From: Carya illinoinensis
Taxonomy: Eukaryota; Streptophyta; Magnoliopsida; Fagales; Juglandaceae
Length of the DNA stretch: 64,000 nt
Assembly: GCF_018687715.1 (NCBI RefSeq)
Contig: NC_056752.1
Coordinates: 39,592,501-39,656,500 of the forward strand
Direction: 5' to 3'
The notes beneath the pieces were generated by a model. It worked only from the letters and a program-made list of their open reading frames with translations. It did not search any database and was not told the origin of the DNA. Of the stretch, positions 48,980-60,542 are shown one piece after another; within the stretch, counting starts at the first letter, position 1; every line of letters begins with the position of its first letter. The position numbers and the translations under genes were made by a program.

Positions 48980-50290
48980 TGATTGAGCTGAATTATTGCA
49001 TTTTTAATGCTTTTGGAACCAATATATATTAATTCTTTTATTACTTTATCATTTGTTTTATATGAAAAAATGAATAAATCAAAGTTGTGATTTTAATTGA
49101 TTAAAAGCATGAATTTCTACTCTAATTTTATCAACTGTTGATTAATATGGACTATGGTACATATCGCTCGAGCGGCTAGAAGCCGCCGCTCGAGCGAAGT
49201 CAGGCAGATTCAAACGCTCGACTTCTGCTCGACAATGGGCTCGAGCGAGTTGCGGGAAAAGAGATCGCTCGAGCGGAGGCATTTGGCCGCTCGAGCTAAT
49301 TCAGGCAGAGTCGAACGCTCGATGTTCGCTCGACAGGCCGCTCGAGCTAATTTAGGCAGAGTCGAATGCTCGATGTTCGCTCGACACTCCGCTTGAGCGG
49401 ATATCGCATTTTTACAGATCAGGGTTTATTCCGCCGTCAGAGTATATATATGTTTTTTTTACATCTTAGGACGGGACTTTTGGCTGGAAAACTCGGTTTT
49501 GAGTAGAACAACACTAAGAATTCATTTTTTTCCATTGATTTTCATTCAGATTCGGAGAGGAGGATTCATACAATCGATCATTCACGCAGCTACACAATTT
49601 CCACTGGATCATTCACTCACACTGCAGCAGATTGAAGAACTCCTTGAAGGGTCCAATTGCTACTGCAGCTCAGCCTCCTCCACCGCTTCGAATCTTCATC
49701 TCCATTCAATTGGCTTGATCTTTTCAATTCCCTACTTGCTATTTCATTTCAGTTTTGAGTTTTTGAATTATTTTAGAGAATTTTGATTTAGACATTTGAG
49801 TAATTTATTTGTTATTCATTTAATTCATGTTATTTATTTTTATCGTTTCATTAAGCTTTCATTTTAATAGTGATTACAATTACGGTGGTTTAATTTGAGA
49901 ATTTGTGATTTGAATATAATGATGAACCCTAGAACATTGATTTTTGGGGCTTTTCAATTTTCAGTGCATGTTTTGTCAATTACTTCCTAATTTAGTGTAA
50001 TTCTTAATTTAGTTTTATTAATTTCTGAGTTTAATCTATTAGTCCTTTACATTCCAATCTGACAATCAAAATCTAAAAGCATGAATATAGTCCATGACTA
50101 GTACCCTTTTCCATCCATTGTACATACCATCATTTTATTTTCTCTTTGTGAATTTTTTCACATTTTTGAACGAATTTGATTTTTAAGTAACTTTCCCTGA
50201 GGAGACGATTTAGGAATTTATTCCTAATTATTACACGACATCCTTCTGCACTTGGGATAGCTTTAGTGTTACTCATTTTTGAGTAAGTCA
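48980..50290 (+). repeat. 5' LTR (1311 bp)
   Basis: Starts TG and ends CA. Contains the CTCGAGCG repeat block at 49160-49400, a TATATATATG motif near 49443-49452 that may act in the promoter, and a leader-like region (49500-49700) with a 95-codon ORF through it that has no domain. Alignable throughout with 57017-60332 once the nested insert is removed (about 1294 bp). Confidence 0.95.
49160..49400. repeat. CGCTCGAGCG repeat block in the LTR
   Basis: Six CTCGAGC sites and several related CGCTCGAC / CGCTCGATG words within 240 bp, with recurring phrases 'TTCAGGCAGA.TC.AACGCTCGA'. The block is strongly CpG-rich in otherwise AT-rich DNA. The counterpart in the 3' LTR (57200-57430) keeps the layout but has lost several sites by C-to-T or G-to-A change and a short deletion at its start. 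Confidence 0.9.
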
Positions 50291-50296
50291 AGTTTT

Positions 50297-50314
50297 TGGC
50301 GTCGTTGCCGGGGA
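50297..50314 (+). other. Primer-binding site, tRNA-Asp
   Basis: TGGCGTCGTTGCCGGGGA, 6 bp after the 5' LTR. It matches the complement of the plant tRNA-Asp 3' end (including CCA) except for one T in place of C. Confidence 0.9.
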
Positions 50315-50372
50315 AAGTATTTTAGCTTAAATTTAAACTCGTTATTTTGTTATGCTCTTTAACTGATGTTTC

Positions 50373-52995
50373 ATGTCATGGGTGAGGGACAGTTCAAATA
50401 GGTTGCTTAGAGTCACATTGAGTGTTGAGAGTAGTATACACAGTTTGGAGATAGATAGCTCTTCTATCTTTTCCATTAGTGAGTCAGGTGAGGAAATTGA
50501 AATTGAACTAGAAAACATGGCTGCACCTGCACCATGCACTCGTAAGGATTATTTGCAACCCACTCACACCACTACACCTTTATGCATTGTTTTACCTAAA
50601 AATGCATCTAATTTCTCTATTAAGCATGGCATGATGTCAGTGATACCTCAGTTCCACGGGATGGATTTTGAGAGTCCTTACCAGCACTTGACAGATTTTG
50701 AGTTGGCTTGCACTACTTTTATCACTAGGGCTGTTACTGATGAATTCATTAGACTTCGTTTATTTCCTTTCTCTTTAAAGGATAAAGCGAAGATTTGGTT
50801 TAATTCTTTAAGGCCTAATTCTATTTCTAGTTGGTCTGATATGCAGCGTGAATTCTTACAAAAAAAATTTCCTTTTCAGAGAACTCAGTTTTTGTAAGAG
50901 CAAATCAGCCAGTTCAATCAGAGACCTGATGAGACCTTTCAGGCCAGTTGGGAAAAATTTAAAGATTTGGTGAATATTTGTCCACATCATGGTTTTGAAT
51001 CTTGGAGGTTGGTGAGCTATTTTTACACTGGTCTCACTCCAGAATGCAAGCAGTTTGTTCAGACAATGTGCAATTGGGAGTTCTTCAGCAAGGAACCTGA
51101 TGAAGCACTATCATTTTTTGACTACCTTGCTGAGAGCGCACAATAGTGGAACACTCGTACTGATTGAGTTCCATTAGCAGCACAGCCACTGAGGGCTATT
51201 TCTGGAGGGGGTAGATATGAGTTTAAAGATGACACTGATGTTCAAGCCCGAATAGCTGCATTGACTAGAAGACTAAAGGTCATGAAAATGGAAAAAGTGA
51301 AGGCTGTGAAAGTAGTAGAGGCATGTTCTATATGTGCTGATTCAAACCATAAGACCCAAGACTGCCCGATTATGCCAGTATTTCAAGAAGGTGGGTCTGA
51401 GCAGATGCAATCAGCTAACTGGGTTAATAGAGCACAAAATCAGCCTTTCTCCAACACGTATAATCCAAGGTGGAGGAATCACCCAAATTTCTCATGGAGA
51501 AATGATCAGCCTGGTCTGTCCCCACCACCTCAGCAGCAGCCATTTAATCAGGGTGCTCCTCAGCACCAGTATCCGCCATATCAGAATCCTCAAAGCTATC
51601 CTAATGTAACTCCTCATGGATTTCAGCCTCATGTAGTTGCACAGAGTTCTCAACCTTCATCATCTGCAAAGAAGACTCTAGATGACAGTATGGCTCAGAT
51701 GGCCAATACACTTCAGCAATTCGTGCAGATTCAGGCCCCCACAAATAATCAGAACACTCAAGCCATAAATGAGTTGCGAGGCACTATTAATAAGATGAGC
51801 ACAACCTTGAGCACCCTAGAGAAAGGGAAATTTCCAGCACAGCCTCAGCCTAATCCTCAAGTATACAGGCAGCAACAACAGCAAGTACATAATGTCTCAG
51901 GGGATGTTATTGAGACAACGAAGGCAGTTCTTACTTTGAGAAGTGGGAAGGAAGTTCCCCAACCAGAGATGCCTATAGACACACAGGTAGTTGGTCCTAC
52001 ACCTGAAGATGTAACAAAGATTGATAAAGTTGAGAAAGAATCAGAGGTAGTGAGACCAGAGCTGAAGAAGCCTGTGAGTGTAGATGTTGAGACTAGTAAG
52101 GGATACCAACATGTGGTTCCCTATCCTCAGAGATTGGCAGCTAGCCAAAAGAACAAGTATCACACGGAGATTCAAGAGATTTTCAAGCAAGTGAAGATCA
52201 ATATTCCACTCTTGGATGCCATACAACAAGTGCCTTTATATGCAAAATTTTTTAAGGACTTGTGCACAGTGAAGAGGAAGCTGAATGTGAAGAAGAAAGC
52301 TTTCCTAACGGAGCAAGTTAGTGCATTGATATTGAGCGAGACTCCTCAGAAGTTTGGAGATCCCGGCTCTCCCAACATTTCCATTATGATTGGTGAATCA
52401 CACATTGGGAGAGCTTTACTTGATTTAGGGAGTAGTGTGAAATTGCTACCATTCTCAGTATATGAGCAGTTGGGATTGGGTGAGCTGAAAAAGACCTTCA
52501 TCATGCTACAGTTGGTTGATAGATCAGTTAAGGTACCGAGGGGTATTGTAGAGGACGTGTTGGTCCAGTGGACAAATTCTACTACCCAGTAGATTTTGTG
52601 GTTCTTGACATGCAGCAGCCGGTCTCCACTATGTACCAAGCTCCTGTCATCTTAGGAATACCATTTCTAGCTACATCAAATGCATTGATCAATTGTAGAA
52701 GTGGAGTTTTGAAGCTTACCTTTGGAAACATGGCACTTGAGTTGAACGTTTTCAACACTTGCAAAATGCCAGCACATTTTGATGACACAAGTGATTTGAA
52801 TGCTATGGAGAGTTTGACACCAACAGATTTTATTTGCTCAACTTCTCCCTTCTCTAATGATGATTATATTTTTCAGACACCTGAATTTTTATTTGATGAG
52901 AAAATTGATCATATCAATGAAGATGACTTCGATTTTTTTGATTGTTTTGCAGATTCTTCTTTACCACTTGAAGTACAATTTGTGGGAGCAAGATG
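50373..52995 (+). pseudogene. Retrotransposon gag and protease region, broken
   Basis: Gag begins MSWVRDSSNRL and has the plant gypsy gag core 'LRLFPFSLKDKAKIWFNSL' (50755-50812), 'FQASWEKFKDLVNICPHHGF' and 'FYTGLTPECKQFVQTM'. A zinc knuckle CSICADSNHKTQDC (CX2CX4HX4C) lies at 51326-51367, and a Gln/Pro-rich linker follows. The aspartic protease region has the active-site block LLDLGSSVKLLPFSVYEQLG (52418-52475) and, after a frameshift near 52570, 'VILGIPFLATSNALINC' (52650-52695). In-frame stops occur after RTQFL (50894) and around 51145-51166. The 443-codon ORF 51261-52592 covers the knuckle to the protease. Gag forms the particle; the protease cleaves the polyprotein. Confidence 0.92.
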
Positions 52996-53084
52996 AAAAC
53001 TGCAGTTTGAAGCTCCTCCACCACCAGACATGCTTAAATCTTCAGAGGAAGAAGTTCCCCAGTTGGAGCTGAAACCACTTCCTT

Positions 53085-55967
53085 AAGATTTAAAGTATGT
53101 GTTTCTTGGTCCTGAAGAAGGCACCTTTCCGGTGGTGATTTCCTCAACGCTAAATCAGAAGGATGAAGCCCAGTTGATTGAAGTATTAAGGAAGCATCGA
53201 GGCGCAATTGGTTGGACAATAGCCGACATCAAAGGCATTGATGCCGCTGTATGTACCCACAGAATCCATCTTGAAGATGATGCTAGACCGGTTCGTGATG
53301 CTCAACGTAGGCTCAATCCTACCATGAAGGAAGTTGTGAAAGAGAAAGTGCTTAAGCTACTCGCAGTGGGTATCATTTATCCCATCTCAGACAGTAAGTG
53401 GGTAAGTCCAACTCAAGTGGTACCAAAAAAATTTGGTTTGACTGTCATAAAAAATTGATAAAAATGAGTTGATTCCAACTAGAATGGTTACTGGCTGGAG
53501 AATGTGCATTGATTATAGAAAACTTAATTCAGCCAGTAGGAAGGATCATTTTCCTTTACCATTCTTGGATCAAATTTTGGAAAGAGTAGCTGGTAATGCA
53601 TATTATTGTTTCTTGGATGGCTATTATGGTTATTATCAAATTGCTGTAGCGCCTGAGGATCAGGAGAAAACCACTTTCACCTGTCCTTTTGGCACTTTTG
53701 CTTTTACTAGAATGCCTTTTGGTTTGTGTAATGCTCCAGCTACTTTTCAGAGATGCATGATGAGTATTTTTTTTCTGACATGATTGATGATATTTGTGAA
53801 GTATTCATGGATGATTTCTCTGTTTTTGAAAAATCCTTTGAGAGTTGTTTGCATAATTTGGCACGTATTCTCCAGAGATATGAGGAAAAAAATCTTTTAC
53901 TTAATTGGGAGAAATGCCGATTTATGGTTACTCAGGGCATTGTATTTGGGCATATTGTTTCTTCTGAGGGTATAAAGGTTGACAAGGCAAAGATTGAATT
54001 AATATCTAAACTTCCTATTCCTAGGACGGTTACGGATATTCGTTCTTTTCTTGGTCATGCTGGCTTTTATAGGCGGTTTATTCAAAGGTTTAGTTCTATT
54101 GGTAAACCTTTTTGCACTCTTTTACAAAATGATATTGAATTTGTTTGGACTGATGAGCGCCAAAAAGCTTTTGATACCCTGAAAAAGTCGCTTACCACTG
54201 CCCCTATTGTGCAACCTCCGCAGTGGGACCTTCCTTTTGAGATTATGACAGATGCTAGTGACTATGCCTTAGGAGCTGTTTTGGGGCAGCGGGTGGATAA
54301 TAGGCCATTTGTGATTTATTATGCTAGTAGTACCTTGAATGATGCCCAGAAAAATTATACCACTACTGAAAAAGAATTGTTTGCAGTGATTTTTACACTT
54401 GATAAATTTCGGACTTATATTCTTGGTTCTCCTGTTACTATTTTCACTGACCACTCTAATCTTAAGTATTTGTTGGCTAAGAAAAATGCAAAACCACGCT
54501 TGATTCGCTGGATTCTATTACTTCAAGAGTTCAACATCAACATTAAGGATAAGAAATGAGTTGAAAATGTGGTAGCTGACCATCTCTCTAGATTGTCATA
54601 ATCTCCTTCTTCAAATGTCAGCCTTCCTCTTGATGATAGTTTCTCGGATGAGTAGCTATTTGTGGTTGATAGAGCTCCCTGGTATGCTGATATAGTCAAT
54701 TATCTGGGGACTGAGCGAATGCCTTCTGAATGGTCTACCCAAGATAAGCGTCGGTTTCTCTCTGAAGTACGACACTTTTATTTTGATGATCCATATCTTT
54801 TTAAATATTGTTCGGACCAATTGATTCAAAGATGCATTCCTGATGATGAGTTTTCTTCGGTTTTGAGATTTTGTCATATGGGTGCATGTGGTGGTCATTT
54901 TTCAGCAAAGAAAATAGTTTCAAAAATTTTGCAAAACGGTTTTTACTGGCCTTCCATGTTTAAAGATGCTTATAATTTTTGCAACACTTGAGAGCCTTGT
55001 CAAAAATTGGGATCCATTAGCAAAAGAGACATGATGCTTCTTTCCCCTATTTTTACTTTAGAAATTTTTGATTGTTTGAGAATAGACTTCATGGGACCTT
55101 TTCCAGTTTCTTTTGGAAATACATATATTCTATTGGCTGTGGATTATGTTTCAAAATGGGTGGAGGCCATTGCTTGCAAAACAAATGACCATCATGTTGT
55201 CCAGAAATTTTTGCAATCTTTGTTTACTCGTTTTGGCATGCCAAAAGTTATTATAAGTGATGGGGGTTCTCATTTTTGCAATAAACCATTTTCTACACTT
55301 GTGAAGAAATATGATATCACACACAGAGTTTCTACCCCTTATCACCCTCAAACAAATGGGCAAGCTGAATTGGCAAATAGAGAGATAAAAATTATTTTAG
55401 AGAAAACCATCAAGCCTAATAGGAAAGATTGGTCGGTTAAACTTCTTGATGCTTTGTGGGCTTATAGGAAAGCTTTTAAAACAAATCTAGGGATGTCTCC
55501 TTATGGATTAGTTTATGGTAAAGCTTGTCATTTACCTGTTGATATTCAGCATCGAGCTCTTTGGGCCATAAAACATGTTAACATATCACTTGATGAAGCT
55601 TCAGGGTTGAGAAAATTGCAGATCAATGAATTGGATGAAGCTCGTCAGAATGCTTATGACAATGCTCAGCTTGCAAAGGAACGCATGAAAATTCTGCATG
55701 ATCAGAAATTCATCCAAAGCATTTCACACTTGGCCAGGAAGTTCTTCTTTACAACTCTCGCTTGCATATTTTTCCTGAAAAGTTGAAATCCCGATGGAGT
55801 GGGCTGTACATTGTAAAGACTGTTCATCCTCGTGGTGCGGTAGACATTGTCAATCTGAAAAATGGTAATAGCTTCACTGTCAATGGACAACGTCTAAAGT
55901 CATTTCTGAAGGTCTTTGATCCACATGAAGAGATCTTGCTTGTGCAAGACTCCAGGGAAGTGTTTTG
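53085..55967 (+). pseudogene. Retrotransposon pol: reverse transcriptase, RNase H, integrase, broken
   Basis: The RT starts near 53180 (HRGAIGWTIADIKGI) with 'WRMCIDYRKLNSASRKDHFP' (53490-53550), 'FLDGYYGYYQIAVAPEDQEK', '[13 protein letters not shown]' and the active site FMDDFSVF (53806-53829). RNase [13 protein letters not shown] (54250), [12 protein letters not shown] and [11 protein letters not shown]. Integrase: zinc-binding HMGACGGHF ... C.T.EPC (54880-55000) with a stop inside the second CxxC; catalytic residues in [16 protein letters not shown] and [15 protein letters not shown] (55090-55390). The C-terminal '[20 protein letters not shown]' lies at 55790-55850. Defects: 1-bp insertion near 53455, frameshift in a T run at 53767, stops at 54557, 54599, 54653 and 54989, frameshift near 55740. 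Not functional. Confidence 0.95.
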
Positions 55968-57007
55968 ATTTGCTTCTCCTTCTTTACAGTTTTCTTTACT
56001 TGCTTTGTTTTTATTTGTTCTTTTGCTTTAATTTTATATTTCATGTTGATTGTTTGTTTTGCTTGCTTAGTTCTGTGCACTTTCTTTTCTTTCATTCGAC
56101 TCATTGAATACTATGTCTCTCACTAGTTGGGGGTAGCATGCGTGCACAGTTTAAAAAATAAATAAATAAATAAGATTTGTGAAATTTGAGCATCTTGGTG
56201 AAGTAATTGAGCGGGATCATTTGTGAAGATTTATTTTCAAGCTTAAACATAGAGCATGATTTTTGATGCATCATATTTTGTTGATATGTGGCTTAAAACA
56301 CCGGGATGTTATGCTTATTGAGATGAAACTTGATAAAATTTTTGTAGAACGGAAGGTAAATTTTGAAGGACATTTTGCACATGCTTACGCTTGTAGTGTT
56401 CCTTATTTACCATTCATTGATTTAACACTGGAAAAGTAAACTGCAGGACTACCGAGCCATGCCAAAAAGAAAAAGAAAAAAAAAAGGAAAAGGATTTGAA
56501 AAGATTAGAATGAAAAGAAAACAAGAAAAGAAAAAAAAAAGAAAAGAAAAAAAAAAGAGAAAAAAGGAATAAAGGCAACTTAGTGAACTTTCCTAAGTGA
56601 AAAGGGCTAGAAACAATTACCCAAGACTTTGGGGGTTGAGTGTCCAACCTTTAAAAACAGAGCTAGCGTGAAAACTGCTAGTCCCTTGGGCTTTGAGGTA
56701 GTTAGAATCAGCAATGATTAATCTTAAGGTTGAAAAATCCCATGGCAAATAATGGCTAGTAATGAGGAACACACAACCGGTCTAGCTCCACACACACATT
56801 TGAGTTCTGAGACATTTGCCTTAATTCTATGTGAAAGATTGTTGAGATAGTCTTGGTGGATATAACCCTTGGGGGTTGAGTAGTAACGTGTCACTTTTGT
56901 GAGAATTTAGAATTGTGTTTGATTTCTTTTGTTTGAATTTCGATCTTTATGCAATATTCATCTCAATTAATTTTCACTATTTTGCTCAAAGATTAGCAAA
57001 ATGCTAG
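55968..57007 (+). other. Retrotransposon 3' internal spacer
   Basis: One kilobase without coding potential after pol. Includes several polypurine-like words (AGTTGGGGGTAGC at 56124, TTTGGGGGTTGAG at 56628, CTTGGGGGTTGAG at 56869) and an A/G-only run at 56462-56570. An env-like reading frame, as in some Athila elements, was looked for and not seen. Confidence 0.7.
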
Positions 57008-57016
57008 TTGGGGGTG
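57008..57016 (+). other. Polypurine tract
   Basis: TTGGGGGTG immediately before the 3' LTR, the expected primer for plus-strand synthesis. Similar G-rich words occur upstream in the spacer, but only this one abuts the LTR. Confidence 0.75.
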
Positions 57017-60000
57017 TGATTGAGCTGAATTATTGCATTTTTAATGTTTTTGGAACCAATACATATTAATTCTTTCATTACTTTATCATTGGTTTTATAT
57101 GGAAAAATGAATAAATCAAAGTTGTGATTTTAATTGATTAAAAGCATGAATTTCTGCTCTAATTTTATCAACTGTTGATTAATATGGATTATGGTACATA
57201 TCGCTTCTGGCCACCGCTCGAGCGAAGTCAGGCAGATTCAAACGCTCGACTTCCGCTCGACAGTGGGCTCGAGCGAGTTGCGAGAAAAGAGATCGCTCGA
57301 ACGGAGGCATTTGGCTGCTCGAGCGAATTCAGGCAGAGTTGAACGCTCGATGTTAGCTCGACAGGCTTCTCGAGCTAATTTAGGCAGAGTCGAATGCTCG
57401 ATGTTTGCTCGACACTCCACCCGAGCAAATATCGCATTTTTACAGATCAGGATTTATTCCGCCGTCATAGTATATATATGTTTTTTTTACATCCTAGGAT
57501 AGGACTTTTGGCTGGAAAACTCAGTTTTGAGTAGAGAAACACTGAGAATTCATTTTTTTCCATTGATTTTCATTCAGATTCAGAGAGGAGGATTCATACA
57601 ATCGATCATTCACGCAGCTACACAATTTCCACTGGATCATTCACTCACACTGCAGCAGATTGAAGAACTCCTTGAGGGGTCCAATTGCCACTGCAGCTTA
57701 GCCTACTCCACCGCTTCGAATCTTCATCTCCATTCAATTGGCTTGATCTTTTCAATTCCCTACTTGCTATTTCATTTCAGTTTCTGAATTATTTTGGAGA
57801 ATTTTGATTTAGACGTTTGAGTAATTTTTTTTGTTATTAATTTAATTCATGTTATTTATTTTTATCATTTCGTTAAGCTTTCATTTTAATAGTGATTACA
57901 ATTACGGTGGTTTAATTTGAGAATTTGTGATTTGAATATAATGATGAACCCTAGAATATTGATTTTTGGGACTTTTCAATTTTCAGTGCATGTTTTGTCA
58001 ATTACTTCCTAATTTAGTTTAATTCTTAATTCAGTTTTATTAATTTCTGAGTTTAATCTATTAGTCCTTTACATTCCAATCCGACAATCAAAATCTAAAA
58101 ATATGAATCTAGTCCATGACTAGTACCCTTTTCCATCCATTGCACATACCATGATGAAGCGCTAAAATTGCATGATTAAAGTTAATTAGGCGAACAAATT
58201 GTTTAATAAAAAATGATTTAAGTACTTAATTATGCAATAGATCACATTACTTGATTCAATTGATAAATTCTAGTATTTTTGTGCTTAAAAAAGATTTATA
58301 ATGCAATTGTTTCACATGAAACAAGACAAGCACCTCACATGCATGCAACACAAACTCACACATGCTAAAAGCAAACAAACTCACTCGGACATCACATGCA
58401 CACAGCTGGACCCACAACAGCACTCATGCAAAACACATGCACATGCAGAACAAGAAGAATCATTCGGGATGTGCACACATGCAGAACAGAAAGCAGGAGA
58501 AGAATCTGCAGCACATCACATGGACAGCAACTCACACTTGCAGCAGCACATGTACAGTAGCAGAAAAATCTTCAACACATGCAGATCATTCGGATAGCCA
58601 ACAGCAGACCATTCAGACCAACATGCAGAAAAACACATGCAAAAAAACAGATGCAGAAAACGTGGACCTACAAACCAACACATGCTCACATGCAGAAAGC
58701 ATTCGGACTCACACACGATGCAACACAGCACATGCAGAAAAACTCACACATGCAATGAACACGCTGAAGGAAAAGCACTTGGACAACATCAGCAGAAGAT
58801 CATTCGGTCAAACATGCAACACACATGCAGAAAAGTTACAACAGACAGCAATCAATATGCAGAAAACATGTTTTTATATGGCTGGGAGACTTTCGTTCAT
58901 TGAGGAGCAGTAGTTTTCGGTTTGGCAGCAGCAGGAGTAGTCTTCGTTTGGCAGCTGTTTTTCTTGACTTTTACCTTGATTCACTTTTTTTTCTTGCTTT
59001 CGGTTTGGTAGCAAGAGGACTTGGAGAGTTTCAGTTTTTTTTTTCCTTCTTTTCTTCTGGTTTAAGAGAAGCACAGGATAGAGGGTGCAGGAGACTTTTT
59101 CTGGGGATTTTCCGTGGGAGATAGAACTCTCTCTCAGCTTCTTCATTTTTTTTTTTTTAGTTTTATTGCTGGGTTGTGTTCGTTAGGTAGTAGGGGTAGT
59201 TCTTATTTTTATTTTCCTGCAGTTTAGTTCAACATTTAATTTTTACTTACTTTTTCGTTTTCATCTTTTGGGAATTTTTCTGTTTTAGTTTCTTTTATCT
59301 TTCATTTCAGAACTCTCTCGTTTTTATTATTCTACTAGTCTTTAGTTTAAAATTTCAGACGGATGGAAGGTCCTCTCTTCCTCTCGGATTTCATTGTTCT
59401 TTTGGCTGTTTACTTTTTTTTCACATTTTCGTTCTTTTAGAGACGTAGGGGAGTCGATGGCCTTGCGGCGCTGGTTTCATTTTTTTTGCTTTACGTTGTA
59501 TGTTTTATTATTTTTATTTCTTTTCAGTTTTTATCATGGTTCAACTTAGATTAATCTTTGTTGCTAGAAATATTATGCGTAGCTAATTTCTTAAGCTTGG
59601 GTTGCGGAATGGGACGTGATTTGTTTTGGATTTTAGATCGATGCAATATTTTGTTGATAATATTGATTTCACTAAGTTACTAGTTGGATTTAAATTGAAA
59701 ATAGATTGAAGCTCTTGCTCTTGTTTTGTTGTTGACGTAAGGCACATCAAAAGCTTGAAAATTATCAAGGCTTATTTCTTTTGTTTGTTAATGTGTGTTC
59801 GGCTAGTAAAATAGAAAATCCCTTAGGAAAATATTGCAAAACTTGAGCTTAACCTTTTTATCTTCCGATTATCAATGCCTTGATTGGGTTGTTAATCAAG
59901 AAAATTATTTAGAATCCAAAATAAAGAGAGTCCCAAACCCAACCCAAGTGTTCGTTAATTTTTTTTTTTAGAAACTCTAATTTCAATTTCGATTATCTTT

Positions 60001-60332
60001 TTGCATTGCGTTTTAATTTTATTTTCATCTCTCATACTCGATTCACTTGTTACTCACAAATCTTTTATACGCTTTGATAACCCATTGTCCCTGTGGAATA
60101 CGATCCTGGACTTATCCTTGATACAACTTGACACTTCTACACTTGGAAGCACATTCGACGACGAGTCATACCATCATTTTATTTTTTCTTTGTGAAGTTT
60201 TTCACTTTTGAATGAGTTTGATTTTTAAGTAACTTTCCCTGAGGAGACGATCTAGGAATTTATTCCTAATTATTACACGACATCCTCCTGCACTTGGGAT
60301 AGCTTTAGTGCTACTCATTTTTTAGTGAGTCA
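57017..60332 (+). repeat. 3' LTR, enlarged by a nested solo LTR
   Basis: Aligns with the 5' LTR from TGATTGAGC to the terminal GTCA, except that 2022 bp (the insert plus one TACCA) interrupt it at 58152-60168. Outside the insert the two LTRs are very similar; visible differences are mostly transitions at CpG sites plus small indels. Confidence 0.93.
58152..60168 (+). mobile_element. Solo LTR nested in the 3' LTR (2.0 kb)
   Basis: Begins TGATGAAGCGC and ends CGACGAGTCA, so TG...CA. It is flanked by a perfect 5-bp duplication TACCA (58147-58151 and 60169-60173). The unfilled target is visible in the 5' LTR (CATACCATCATTTTATTT near 50124). Its last 150 bp (CCCTGTGGAATACGATCCTG, then 'GGACTTATCCTTG') resemble the ends of plant gypsy LTRs. 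It contains a CACATGCAGA-rich degenerate repeat (58320-58870). No internal genes. Confidence 0.93.
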
Positions 60333-60542
60333 GGGACCGAGTCACCAAAGGGTAGAAGTGAAAAATCCTTTTTTTAATGGGTCAAAATGGGTTGAACTGT
60401 TAGTGACCCGTTAAGCATTCGTGTCTTAAAGGGTCAACCCATTTTGACCCGAACCCAATAAGACTAAACCCACTTTTATCGTGTTGTGTTTGTGTTAAGT
60501 TAACGGGTCGTGTCACAAATTGCCACCCATAGCACAGACCTA

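Larger units (their letters stand above)
48980..60332 (+). mobile_element. Athila-like Ty3/gypsy LTR retrotransposon with both LTRs
   Basis: Two direct terminal repeats begin TGATTGAGCTGAATTATTGC and end with GAGTAAGTCA or AGTGAGTCA. A perfect 5-bp duplication GGGAC flanks the element (48975-48979 and 60333-60337). The PBS (50297-50314) matches the tRNA-Asp 3' end at 17 of 18 positions, and a polypurine tract precedes the 3' LTR. Gene order gag, protease, reverse transcriptase, RNase H, integrase places it in Ty3/gypsy. The tRNA-Asp primer and the long 3' spacer fit the Athila branch. No env-like ORF was recognised. The apparent 3' LTR is enlarged by a nested solo LTR. Confidence 0.93.
44399..60531 (-). 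mobile_element. hAT-3, inserted near the 3' end of hAT-1, itself hosting an LTR retrotransposon
   Basis: The left terminus TATGGATGTCAAATCGTG and right terminus (complement) TATGGGTGGCAATTTGTG are imperfect inverted repeats. A perfect 8-bp duplication GCACAGAC lies at 44391-44398 and 60532-60539. A second possible left end lies at 44649 (TAGGGATGCC, preceded by GCACAGAA) because this boundary is tandemly duplicated. Both terminal zones are rich in 'ACGGGTCGTG / GACCCGTTAA' words. It encodes a minus-strand BED-type hAT transposase. Net of the retrotransposon it would be about 4.8 kb. Confidence 0.88.
35351..60542 (+). mobile_element. hAT-1, outer hAT element hosting all inner insertions
   Basis: The left end is proposed as TAGGGCTGTGC at 35351. 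The right end is GCACAGACCTA at 60532-60542, whose complement TAGGTCTGTGC is an 11-bp near match. A BED-finger hAT transposase (37546-43860) lies between them on the plus strand. Flanks do not give a perfect 8-bp duplication at exactly these borders (TTCCAACT versus CTCTTTCT). An exact 8-mer ACTCTTTC occurs 5 bp outside the left end and 1 bp inside the right end. Net of hAT-2 and hAT-3 the element would be about 5 kb, a normal hAT size. Gene identity is firm; the borders are moderate. Confidence 0.6.

Noticed and set aside
49154..49396. 80-codon ORF, repeated as 103 codons at 57191
   Set aside because: It is the CTCGAGCG repeat block of the LTR read as protein (Ala/Arg/Glu repeats). No domain, and the two LTR copies differ by many changes.
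55968..57007. Possible env-like gene after pol in the Athila-like element
   Set aside because: No reading frame of useful length with a signal peptide or membrane segment was found; the region is spacer with purine runs.
58301..58913. Overlapping plus-strand ORFs of 98, 183 and 88 codons
   Set aside because: They run through a CACATGCAG-type low-complexity repeat in three frames of the same strand, and give His/Thr/Gln-rich products without a domain.
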